Positions 15,138-22,092 of a stretch of DNA of 22,947 nucleotides are shown here, piece by piece (the stretch's first letter is position 1; each line of letters opens with the position of its first letter). This DNA comes from a virus, in IMG/VR virus record IMGVR_UViG_3300025276_000227, positions 1 to 22,947 of that record; one strand, 5' to 3'. The notes under the pieces were generated by a model that was given only the letters and a program-made list of their open reading frames with translations, did not search any database and was not told where the DNA came from. The position numbers and the translations under genes are program-made.

Positions 15138-16091
15138 TTACCATCCCCATGAGTCACCAGACATTCCATCTGCTGAGTAATCTGTAACACGACCCTCAAA
15201 GAAATTCTTAAAAGAGTCACCATTTAAAACCCAATCTAACCAAGGTAATGGGTTAGATTCAACATCCCAATTAGGCTTCAATCCTAAGTTAATTAAACGT
15301 CTATCTGCGATATACCGTATATATTCTTTAACTTCGTTTTGAGTGATACCTTCCATAGCACCAAGTTCAAACGCCAAATCAATAACTTTATCTTCAAGCG
15401 TAACCGCAGTGCGATACATATCGTAGATAGACTGTTTAAATTCATCAGTAACGACCTCTGGGTTTTCATTAATGTATTGGCGAAACAAGGCAGTCATACC
15501 ATCGACATGCATTGTCTCATCACGTATAGACCATTCAACAATCTCACACATGCCCTTTAGCTTTCCAAATCGTTGGAAGTTAAGGAGCATTACGAAAGCA
15601 CTGAACAGACTCATGCCCTCATTACAGACAGTCTGAGCAATAGCCTTGGCTAGACCTTGCTTAGTGTCTGGGTCAAATGTTTGCATAAACTCAATCTTGT
15701 CAGACATCGCTTCATATTCAAGAAACGCTGTGTACTCTGACTCTGGAAATCCGAGGGTGTCATTGAGTAATGCATAGCTACGCATGTGGATTGTCTCTCG
15801 CTGTGCGAATGACAACATCATCATTCTAGCCTCGTTGTTTTTGATACGAGGTAAGAACACATCAACATAACTACCCCCGACTATCACATCAGACTGAGTG
15901 AATAGACGGAGGATTTGGGTGATAAAGTTTTTCTCACTGGAGGAAATCTTTCCAGACTTCCACTGCGCTACATCTTCTTGTAGGTCGCATTCCCATTCAC
16001 CCCATGCCAGCTTGTCATGCTCAATTGCTTGGTTGACAAAGCTAGGGTTGGCGAAAGGTTTGTATGCTGGTGATTGGTCTAACAAACTCAT
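15138..16091 (-). CDS. nrdB: Class Ia ribonucleotide reductase small (radical) subunit NrdB (317 aa)
   Basis: This subunit holds the di-iron centre and tyrosyl radical that activate NrdA. All expected ligands are visible by spacing to E. coli NrdB: D68 (SDVIVGGSY), E99 and H102 (RETIH), E158 (CNEGMS), E192 and H195 (RDETMH). Y106 has the radical spacing (EttIHmrsY, like E115/H118/Y122). The C-terminal tail (SADGMSGDSWGW) carries aromatic residues in the flexible end that normally binds NrdA. The gene starts 3 nt after the nrdA stop with AAGGA 6 nt upstream of ATG 16091. It appears intact and active; no ligand is missing, so it is the standard Fe/Tyr type. Confidence 0.96.
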   Translation of the reverse strand: MSLLDQSPAYKPFANPSFVNQAIEHDKLAWGEWECDLQEDVAQWKSGKISSSEKNFITQILRLFTQSDVIVGGSYVDVFLPRIKNNEARMMMLSFAQRETIHMRSYALLNDTLGFPESEYTAFLEYEAMSDKIEFMQTFDPDTKQGLAKAIAQTVCNEGMSLFSAFVMLLNFQRFGKLKGMCEIVEWSIRDETMHVDGMTALFRQYINENPEVVTDEFKQSIYDMYRTAVTLEDKVIDLAFELGAMEGITQNEVKEYIRYIADRRLINLGLKPNWDVESNPLPWLDWVLNGDSFKNFFEGRVTDYSADGMSGDSWGW

Positions 16092-16094
16092 TGG

Positions 16095-17861
16095 TTATCC
16101 TTGGCAAGAAAGGCATTCATCATCATCGGCATAGTCTTTAAGAGCAACACGGGTAGGCTTGAAGCTTACTGTGTCTGCTTTTGCACCAGCACTTGTCCGA
16201 AGATAATACAAACCTTTTAATTTTTTGTTGAAAGCACGTAGGTGTACTTCATTAACGTAAGCCTTATCTGTCCCTGCTGGGAAGAAGAGGTTTACGGATT
16301 GACCTTGGCAGATAAATGGTTGACGCTCTGCTGCGTGGTCTACAACCCAGCGTTGGTCTAGTTCAAATGCGGTCTTATAAATTTCCTTATCCCAATCATC
16401 CATCCACTCAAGATGCTGTACGCTACCTTCGTGCAGAATGATTGAAGTCCATTGTTCTTCTATCCAACTATGTCTATCAAATTCATTCTTCCATAAGTAT
16501 GCATAGTCAAAGATTACCTTTTCAAGGTAAGGGTTGACGACAAGGTGCGCTCCGACACGGGTACGGTGTGTGAATGCATTAGACTTTAGAGGTTCAATGG
16601 ATGCTGAACAGCCAGCAATGATTGACGAGTTGGCGTTAGGAGCAATAGCTAACAAGTGACTATTACGAACTCCATCAACATCAGGACAAGAACCACGCTC
16701 ACGGGCCAGCCTTATAGTGGCTGCTGTGGCCTGGGCTTTGATGTGTGTGAACATCATAGTGTTGTAGCTGGTAGCCATGACAGACTGCCACGGGATACGT
16801 GCGCGTTGCAAAGCACTATGGAATCCCATTGCGCCTAGTCCTAAACTTCTCTCTTGTGTCGCACTGTAGATAGCTTTAAACAGTTCTTTGGGAGCGTTGA
16901 AACAGAAGAAGCTAATCACGTTATCAAGCATCTCAATGAGGTCAGCTACCATACTGGTATCTTTCCAATGCTCGTAATGTTCTAGGTTCACGCTAGACAA
17001 ACAACACACTGCTGTTCGTTCCTCAGATGTAGGCAAGTGAATCTCATTGCAGAGATTAGACCCATGTATCTTTAGACCCTGCTCTTTCATTGCTGGTGGT
17101 AGATGCCTGTTGGCTTCATCAATAAAGTTCAGGTAAGGCTCACCAGTGCGGAAGCGAGTATCAATCAGACGCTCCCAAAGCCCACGGGCTTTCACAGTTT
17201 CACGGACAGTTTTATCAGCAGGGTCAATTAAGTCCCACTGACCATCAGCCATTACAGCATCCATAAATGAATCAGGGATGTTCACAGCGTTGTGTATATT
17301 GAACGCTTTGCGATTCGGGTCACCACCTGTGGGTACACGGATGTTGATAAACTCAACTATGTCTGGGTGAGACACATCCATGTATGCAGCATAAGAACCC
17401 TTGCGAGTCTTGCCCTGCCTGTACGCAGTCATGTCTGAGTCTACTGTCTTTAGGAAAGGAATAGGTGAAGGAGCAACATCACTAACAGAACGAATGTCGC
17501 TCCAATGGCCCCCCACTCCGCCACCTTTAACGGATAACCATCGTAGTTCTGACGTATGGTCGATAAGACCACCGAGGCTGTCAGGAACATAACTAAGGAA
17601 ACAACTAATAGGAAGTCCACGAACCTTCTCTCCTTGCGCTGGGGCATTTGATAATAGTGGGGATGAGAACATGAACCAGCCCTTGCTGGCGTAGTCATAG
17701 ATTCGTTGGGCTAAGTCAAAGTCATTGCGGCAATAAGCCATAGCTGCTCTGGCATATGCATCTTGAGGGTCTTCCCCTTCACGACAGTAGTAGTCACTCA
17801 GGAGTATTGCGGCTTGGTCGGACAGTAATTTGTTGCGACTGTAATCAACTACAATGCTCAT
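16095..17861 (-). CDS. nrdA: Class Ia ribonucleotide reductase large (catalytic) subunit NrdA (588 aa)
   Basis: NrdA reduces ribonucleoside diphosphates to dNDPs. With M1 at 17861, the active-site residues are C87 (GLPISCFLSY), N269, C271 and E273 (SNLCNEIHLPTS), and C286 (AVCCLSSVNL). The paired radical-path tyrosines lie in KGLYYLRTSAG, and the C-terminal redox pair is C583 and C586 (ECLSCQG). The protein is about 170 aa shorter than E. coli NrdA (761 aa) and begins directly in the helical domain; no ATP-cone is seen, so dATP inhibition at that site is unlikely. I chose ATG 17861 because GGAG lies 7 nt upstream; the open frame extends to 17972 but within the redoxin gene. The start overlaps the redoxin stop by 17 nt. 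Confidence 0.96.
   Translation of the reverse strand: MSIVVDYSRNKLLSDQAAILLSDYYCREGEDPQDAYARAAMAYCRNDFDLAQRIYDYASKGWFMFSSPLLSNAPAQGEKVRGLPISCFLSYVPDSLGGLIDHTSELRWLSVKGGGVGGHWSDIRSVSDVAPSPIPFLKTVDSDMTAYRQGKTRKGSYAAYMDVSHPDIVEFINIRVPTGGDPNRKAFNIHNAVNIPDSFMDAVMADGQWDLIDPADKTVRETVKARGLWERLIDTRFRTGEPYLNFIDEANRHLPPAMKEQGLKIHGSNLCNEIHLPTSEERTAVCCLSSVNLEHYEHWKDTSMVADLIEMLDNVISFFCFNAPKELFKAIYSATQERSLGLGAMGFHSALQRARIPWQSVMATSYNTMMFTHIKAQATAATIRLARERGSCPDVDGVRNSHLLAIAPNANSSIIAGCSASIEPLKSNAFTHRTRVGAHLVVNPYLEKVIFDYAYLWKNEFDRHSWIEEQWTSIILHEGSVQHLEWMDDWDKEIYKTAFELDQRWVVDHAAERQPFICQGQSVNLFFPAGTDKAYVNEVHLRAFNKKLKGLYYLRTSAGAKADTVSFKPTRVALKDYADDDECLSCQG
17450..17620 (-). CDS. Possible nested two-helix membrane protein inside nrdA (56 aa, GTG start)
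   Basis: In a different minus-strand frame within nrdA, GTG 17620 has AAGGAG exactly 9 nt upstream, one of the strongest ribosome sites in the window. It opens 56 codons. Residues 3-20 (FLLVVSLVMFLTASVVLS) and 38-55 (AIGATFVLLVMLLLHLFL) are uncharged and hydrophobic. They are joined by a loop (TIRQNYDGYPLKVAEWG) containing the only charged residues apart from D2. Two short membrane helices in a 56-aa protein fit a class II holin or other small membrane effector. The host gene region is highly conserved NrdA, so the hydrophobicity could be a side effect of NrdA codons. The frame is also open upstream to ATG 17698, but without a ribosome site. Expression is unproven. Confidence 0.25.
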   Translation of the reverse strand: MDFLLVVSLVMFLTASVVLSTIRQNYDGYPLKVAEWGAIGATFVLLVMLLLHLFLS

Positions 17862-18078
17862 GTATCCACTCCGTTGTTTCGCGTATACCTTTGAACCCAA
17901 CAAGAGTTGCTCCAGTTTCAGTGTTAATGACTGTTGGTACACTACGCACTTTGTAATGTATGGCTGCGTCAATGTCCTTGCCTATATCAATTTCATCATA
18001 GTCAACCTCTTCATGGTTGAGTACAGTGCTGACTGCTTTACAAGGCTGACACCCTTCGGTGTAAAATTTTATAATCAT
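17845..18078 (-). CDS. Glutaredoxin/thioredoxin-like protein (77 aa)
   Basis: This single small thioredoxin-fold domain has the redox motif C10-Q-P-C13 in strand-turn-helix context (MIIKFYTEGCQPCKAVSTVL) and the conserved cis-proline segment RSVPTVI near residues 45-51. Its length (77 aa) fits NrdH/glutaredoxin-type proteins rather than full thioredoxin (about 105 aa). It lies directly before nrdA, with the nrdA start overlapping its 3' end, so its likely job is to reduce the C-terminal CxxC of NrdA. It could also serve other phage or host thiols. The ribosome site is weak (GAGAAATAAT before ATG 18078). Confidence 0.85.
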   Translation of the reverse strand: MIIKFYTEGCQPCKAVSTVLNHEEVDYDEIDIGKDIDAAIHYKVRSVPTVINTETGATLVGFKGIRETTEWIHEHCS

Positions 18079-18086
18079 ATTATTTC

Positions 18087-18314
18087 TCAGTCATACTTCA
18101 GGTGCTGGAGTTCAAGCCAGAGTTCTGCGTAGTGGATAATCTTTTTAACATCAGATTCAAACTGCCCCTTGTGTGGAGCGCGAGTTGCATACTTCACGAT
18201 GTTGCCAGCGATAAAGTCCAGTTCATTTTTCATAATGTATTCGATAGGCTGGATGGGGTGAACGTAGTGGTCACCACCTTCTTGGCGTGTACTTCCTAGG
18301 TTGGTGGGTTCCAT
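18087..18314 (-). CDS. DUF3310 family protein (75 aa)
   Basis: GGDHYVHPIQPIEYIMKNEL followed by DFIAGNIVKYATRAPHKG is the complete signature of the DUF3310 (SaV-like) domain: a GDHY start, the IQPIEYI segment, then GN.VKY..R with an Asp-rich ending helix. The domain occurs alone in many phages, and as part of T7 gp1.7, a nucleotide kinase; on its own no activity is established. Its place among the dNTP genes suits a nucleotide-related role, but that is inference. ATG 18314 lies 19 nt inside the exonuclease gene end, with AAGGA 11 nt upstream. Confidence 0.9.
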   Translation of the reverse strand: MEPTNLGSTRQEGGDHYVHPIQPIEYIMKNELDFIAGNIVKYATRAPHKGQFESDVKKIIHYAELWLELQHLKYD

Positions 18315-19060
18315 AAGATAATGTTTCCTTCATTGTCGATGTCTTCATATCTTAGGATACGAGCGCAACGGGCTTGGGTTAATGCATCTTGTTCTGTGAG
18401 TCCAGCCTTTTCATAGGTAGCTACAATAGCTGTCCAGATTGCTGAATTACGTGCGGCTAAGTCTGTAATATTTAGAGATGCTTTTAAGATTATTTGCTGT
18501 GCTTTGACAGGGCCAATCTTAGGACAACCTTTATAGTTATCTACAGCATCACCAGTTAAGACTTGAGATAAGAACATTAGGTCAGCATCAGATTCACTGA
18601 TAGTTATGACACCATCTTCAGGGTGGGCAGGGTTAAAGAACTTGCAAGGTATAGTTCTTAGGTCTTTGTCCTCAGAGCAAATGATAGTGTCGTTACCATC
18701 ACTACCTCTTATACCCATCAGGTCGTCAGCTTCAAATGGCTCACGCAATACAGCTTGGTATTCCTCAATCATCCAATCCTTTAGTGCTTTAAGAATGAGA
18801 GGTTTACGAGTGTCTTTGCGGTTACCTTTATAGCTTTCAAGAACATCTGTTCTATAGTTCTTAGAACCTGTCAGATAGAACTTAAAATCTTCAGCACCTG
18901 TTACTTTTAAAATCCCATTTAACTTAGAACGTACAAGGTCTTGACCTACAGATTCATAAGCATGAAGTGTCCACAAATCATCGTCCCATTTCACAGGAGT
19001 CTCAGCAGCAGCAGCAGATTGGTAAGCTACAATGTCACCATCAATCAATAGAGTTGTCAT
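18296..19060 (-). CDS. 5'-3' exonuclease, T7 gp6-like (254 aa)
   Basis: This FEN/5'-3' exonuclease family enzyme would remove RNA primers and degrade host DNA to recycle nucleotides. Metal-binding acidic residues appear in order: D7 and D9 (LLIDGDIVAY), then YKGNRK near 78-82, E110/D112/D113 (FEADDLMG), D131 and D133 (CSEDKDLRTI), and D171/D174 (LTGDAVDNYKGCP) leading into the helix-hairpin-helix KIGPVKAQ. The length is close to T7 gp6 (about 300 aa) but shorter at the C-terminus. I chose ATG 19060, with AAGGAG 9 nt upstream; the frame runs to 19111, but ATG 19069 abuts that same AAGGAG and cannot use it. The start lies 20 nt inside the preceding membrane-protein gene. Confidence 0.92.
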   Translation of the reverse strand: MTTLLIDGDIVAYQSAAAAETPVKWDDDLWTLHAYESVGQDLVRSKLNGILKVTGAEDFKFYLTGSKNYRTDVLESYKGNRKDTRKPLILKALKDWMIEEYQAVLREPFEADDLMGIRGSDGNDTIICSEDKDLRTIPCKFFNPAHPEDGVITISESDADLMFLSQVLTGDAVDNYKGCPKIGPVKAQQIILKASLNITDLAARNSAIWTAIVATYEKAGLTEQDALTQARCARILRYEDIDNEGNIILWNPPT

Positions 19061-19235
19061 AGTCTTCATCTCCTTCTTTAGAATTACGCGCAGTAATAAC
19101 ACGTATGCCATGACGTATAGCTACGTCTTGCTCTTGCCAATCTAAGTAGGCATTCATACCAAAGCTAAAAGCGACAGATACAGATACCACTGAGAAACTA
19201 AGGCAAACGATTACTAGCATTAATGTTTCAATCAT
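19041..19235 (-). CDS. Small single-span membrane protein, unknown function (64 aa)
   Basis: Residues 3 to about 26 (ETLMLVIVCLSFSVVSVSVA, then FSFG) form one hydrophobic helix. A charged tail follows (WQEQDVAIRHGIRVITARNS, then KEGDEDYDNSID) that ends very acidic. There is no lipobox and no clear signal-peptidase site, so it is probably an anchored inner-membrane protein with one face cytoplasmic. It starts in an 8-nt overlap with thyX (ATGATTGA) and its end overlaps the exonuclease start. A pinholin-like or host-membrane role is possible, but nothing in the sequence decides it. Confidence 0.7.
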   Translation of the reverse strand: MIETLMLVIVCLSFSVVSVSVAFSFGMNAYLDWQEQDVAIRHGIRVITARNSKEGDEDYDNSID

Positions 19236-19950
19236 TAGTTGTTAAAGCCTCCCAGCTTATAGGGTAAAGGGGTGCAATTATCTTACTGACTTCTAATGCA
19301 AGCACTTGTATTTCTTGCTGTGCATGAGAGTCCATACGTTGTTTACAAAACCTGGCATAAGCAGAGAGTGAGCCTGTCCAATACCAAGACACTTGCATTC
19401 CTTGAGGTAACAATAGACGTGCTTGTTCAGGACACATGCCACCAGCTAAAGCAGCTTCATATGATTCTAGGCACATGGTGTTTACAGACTGAAAATGTCT
19501 ACGCCAATACTTGTCACCTGTCGGGTGCATGTCCTCACCTGACCCCTGTTTGATAGAAACTTCAGGGTGCTTGCGGAACTGTCGAGGTATGAAGAACTTA
19601 GGTGATGAACTAATGTAACGCCTACTCTCTTCGTTCTCAGTGAAGCCTACTTTATGTTTAAAACATTGAGTACGAATAGGAACTGGAGCAGTCATGCGAA
19701 GGGTTATAGATGTGTGTGAGAATGGAGTCCAGTGGTTGTGCTTGGCTAGATACTTAATCAATCCTGAATCTCTACCACCGTCAAACTCAAGGCCATCAGC
19801 AGCAAAGGACACACGGGCTGCTCTAACTACACTGGCATCATTACCCATGTTGTCAATGTATTCAACCTGACCTTCACCACGACAGTCCCACCATTCCACA
19901 GAAGCACTAGGACTCAACCCTAGCTTGATAGCGTCTTTGAACTCAGACAT
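19228..19950 (-). CDS. thyX: Flavin-dependent thymidylate synthase ThyX (240 aa)
   Basis: ThyX makes dTMP from dUMP using FAD, NADPH and methylene-tetrahydrofolate. With M1 at 19950, the family features are HNHWTPFSHTSITLRM (residues 71-86), the dUMP/FAD signature KHKVGFTENEESRRY (98-112), and a C-terminal segment with FCKQRMDSHAQQEIQ matching the substrate-binding Arg helix. The signature is KHK plus eight residues to Ser, whereas the textbook form is RHR-x7-S; the KHK variant is, as I recall, common in marine phage and pelagic bacterial ThyX. I chose ATG 19950 (GAGGA about 8 nt upstream, and an 8-nt overlap with the previous stop) over the in-frame ATG 19968. Confidence 0.95.
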   Translation of the reverse strand: MSEFKDAIKLGLSPSASVEWWDCRGEGQVEYIDNMGNDASVVRAARVSFAADGLEFDGGRDSGLIKYLAKHNHWTPFSHTSITLRMTAPVPIRTQCFKHKVGFTENEESRRYISSSPKFFIPRQFRKHPEVSIKQGSGEDMHPTGDKYWRRHFQSVNTMCLESYEAALAGGMCPEQARLLLPQGMQVSWYWTGSLSAYARFCKQRMDSHAQQEIQVLALEVSKIIAPLYPISWEALTTND

Positions 19951-20098
19951 TGTTGCTTTCCTCTTCATACATATCTAAGGCTTCTTCCATACCGTCCCAA
20001 GCATCAACGCCACAGGCATCTAAGCATTCAAGAAAGTGTGCATCCTTCTCTAACCTTTCAAGGTATTCCCTGTTAACAATTACCATTACTTCAGCCAT
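19943..20098 (-). CDS. Small acidic protein, unknown function (51 aa)
   Basis: Translation of this short frame gives MAEVMVIVNREYLERLEKDA, then HFLECLDACGVDAWDGMEEA, then LDMYEEESNNV. It is acidic and probably a coiled or helical pair, with no membrane segment and no recognised domain. Support for it being real is its exact fit between neighbours: its ATG overlaps the previous stop in ATGGCTGA, and its stop overlaps the thyX start in ATGTCTGA. An N-terminal VIVxREYLERLE pattern occurs in many small phage proteins; I know no function for them. Confidence 0.7.
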   Translation of the reverse strand: MAEVMVIVNREYLERLEKDAHFLECLDACGVDAWDGMEEALDMYEEESNNV

Positions 20099-20333
20099 CT
20101 TCATTCTCTCCTTCACGCAAGCGAATGAGTCCCATGACAGTGATGTGCCACTGTCTACCGAACTCTTCCGTGCCTACTGTACATGTTGATATAAGTCCCT
20201 GACACGCGCACACAGCAACCCACTCAGCGTTAGTCCGAGCAAAGTCACTACGTGTCGTAAAGGGTTTTAGATAGGCACGGTTAAGTACCTCAGTGAGTTT
20301 CAGCCCATGAGTTTCCAATATTAAATTCTCCAT
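20091..20333 (-). CDS. Small protein, possible winged-helix fold (80 aa)
   Basis: The protein has a helical first half (TEVLNRAYLKPFTTRSDFAR) followed by TNAEWVAVCACQGLISTCTV and FGRQWHITVMGLIRL. The pattern F.RTNA..VA.....GLI......FGR.W.IT..G is familiar from small phage proteins with a winged-helix-like layout (recognition helix, then wing and closing strand), so DNA binding is a reasonable guess. It has two Cys in AVCACQG. The start is uncertain: ATG 20333 is in frame and overlaps the polymerase gene by 44 nt but lacks a good ribosome site; TTG 20336 is the alternative. It ends overlapping the next gene by 8 nt (ATGGCTGA). Confidence 0.6.
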   Translation of the reverse strand: MENLILETHGLKLTEVLNRAYLKPFTTRSDFARTNAEWVAVCACQGLISTCTVGTEEFGRQWHITVMGLIRLREGENEDG

Positions 20334-22083
20334 CAAGGGGACACTTGAGGTTGAACACCTCAGTTACTTTCTGAATTGTTTGAACAGCAATGTTCCCTAC
20401 TTTTTCAGCAATGTCTTCACGTACAGCGACTTGGATTTCATCATGCACCCACGCACAGAGGCAGTAGTCGCCTTTCCATCCGTGTGTGTATCCCTGCATC
20501 CACATTGCCGTTTCAAATTCCACTAGCCACTGCTTACAAATCAACGCCCCTGCACTTTGTAAAAGTGAATTGAGCGCAGCGTGTGGTGACCGTATCGCAA
20601 TACGTCTACCATCTAAGGCTACGATGTAACCAGCAGCAGCAGCAGTCACTATGGCTTCACGTAAAGACTTTAGAGCAGGGGTCTTGTCTAAGAATTCCTT
20701 CTTAATTTTTTTCCCTTCTTTCGCTCCACCTCCTACAATCTCACCGACTAACTGGTCACCTCCACCATATAAATAGGAGTAGATGAATCGTTTGGATGCC
20801 GCACGGCTAGGTAGTCCAGCAGCAATCTGGTTAACAGTATGAATGTCGCCATTTAATACAATGTCAACGTATTCACCATCGTCATACCTGTGGCAGTAAT
20901 GGGCCAAGCACCTCAATTCGAGGCCAGAACAGTCAGCACCCATCAGCTTCCAGCCAGCAGGAACAGTAAATAACTCACGGCACTCTTTGCCATACTCCGA
21001 ACTTAACGAGGGGACTTGACCTAAATTAGGATTGTTGTGTGTAGCCCTGCCAGTGACAGCACCATTAGGGTTAACCCTTCCATGAAGCTTGCCGTTCTTA
21101 ACAAGTTTCAACCAAGCATTGTTACCGTCAGAAAGCATTCCTAACCGCTTCTGTAACATGAAGTACCTAGCAATTCGCTGGGCTTCTGGATACTTGAGTT
21201 TGCTAAGTACAGTCTCGTCAATCTTGGGCTTACCATTCTCAGTAAACACACTAGGTTTCCAGTTGTACTTGACCATTAGTCTGTTGGCTATGTGGTCGCG
21301 TGATGCTGGGTTAAACTCTACGATTTTAATCACAGAGAATGTTGCTCCCTCATGTCGGTCTGCTTTAGAGCAGTCACGGTATTTAACTGTGCGCTTTGGT
21401 GTTTGCTCTCCCATGTTGACAACCCAGCAAGGGAAGATAGTGTGAAGGTCTTGAAAGATTTCAGCGCGCTGTGCAGCTAAGTCTATGTACAAACTGGCAG
21501 CTTTCTTTTCATCAAAGATAAAACCATTTTGTTCCATCTTCCACATTAACTTAGCAACACTATGCTCAAGTGTTAGAGCCTTGGGACTGTAACGTGTAGC
21601 TTCTATCTTCTTGAATAAGAGGTTAGTAACTTTCACATCCTGCTCACAATAGACCATCATCTCTTCTGAGTAGACATCCCATGCTGACTCTTGTTTACCA
21701 TAGTCACCTTTGTATTCCCCAAGTCGGTAGCCCCAAGCTTCTAAAGAATGAGAACCATAGCGATTGGTAGGTAGGTTGTCAGGTTCAGCAGCCCAATCTA
21801 TACGCACCAAGTCAGACCATATAAGACGAGAACAAACTAGGGTGTCTGTTACTGGTGGAGCCTTGAAGTCTGGGTATAGTTTCTGAATAGCAGGGACATC
21901 AAAAGTAATTCCGTTATGAGCGATTAACTCACTGGCTTGCTGTAAGAAAGTCACACCCCTATCAATCTCAGTAGGGCCAAACCTAAAGGTTTTCTCAGTG
22001 TGAATATCAAAAGCCACGATACAATGGATGGTGTCTAACACATCCAGAAATCCATTCGTTTCAATGTCTACTATTAATCTCAT
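20290..22083 (-). CDS. T7-like family A DNA polymerase with 3'-5' exonuclease (597 aa)
   Basis: This is the replicative polymerase. Exonuclease motifs: D6/E8 (DIETNG), N57/D62 (HNGITFDVPA), Y145/D149 (YCEQD). Polymerase motifs: A, D384 (ADCSGLELRCLAHY); B, R427/K431/Y435/Y439 (RAASKRFIYSYLYGGG); C, H547-D548-E549 (WVHDEIQV). It closely follows T7 gp5 (704 aa) but is about 107 aa shorter. The stretch between the thumb helices, where T7 has its thioredoxin-binding domain, is about 40 residues (W220-P259) against about 73 in T7. A further cut lies before LDGRRIAIRSPHAALN. Tyr435 corresponds to E. coli Pol I position 762. ATG 22083 has AGGAG 6 nt upstream, right after the helicase stop. Both activities look intact. 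Confidence 0.97.
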   Translation of the reverse strand: MRLIVDIETNGFLDVLDTIHCIVAFDIHTEKTFRFGPTEIDRGVTFLQQASELIAHNGITFDVPAIQKLYPDFKAPPVTDTLVCSRLIWSDLVRIDWAAEPDNLPTNRYGSHSLEAWGYRLGEYKGDYGKQESAWDVYSEEMMVYCEQDVKVTNLLFKKIEATRYSPKALTLEHSVAKLMWKMEQNGFIFDEKKAASLYIDLAAQRAEIFQDLHTIFPCWVVNMGEQTPKRTVKYRDCSKADRHEGATFSVIKIVEFNPASRDHIANRLMVKYNWKPSVFTENGKPKIDETVLSKLKYPEAQRIARYFMLQKRLGMLSDGNNAWLKLVKNGKLHGRVNPNGAVTGRATHNNPNLGQVPSLSSEYGKECRELFTVPAGWKLMGADCSGLELRCLAHYCHRYDDGEYVDIVLNGDIHTVNQIAAGLPSRAASKRFIYSYLYGGGDQLVGEIVGGGAKEGKKIKKEFLDKTPALKSLREAIVTAAAAGYIVALDGRRIAIRSPHAALNSLLQSAGALICKQWLVEFETAMWMQGYTHGWKGDYCLCAWVHDEIQVAVREDIAEKVGNIAVQTIQKVTEVFNLKCPLDGEFNIGNSWAETH

Positions 22084-22092
22084 GCTGTACTC

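Noticed and set aside
20626-20646. GCT trinucleotide run in the polymerase gene (and a similar one near 19005 in the exonuclease gene).
   Set aside because: They are short runs encoding four Ala within conserved enzymes; too short to call as functional repeats.
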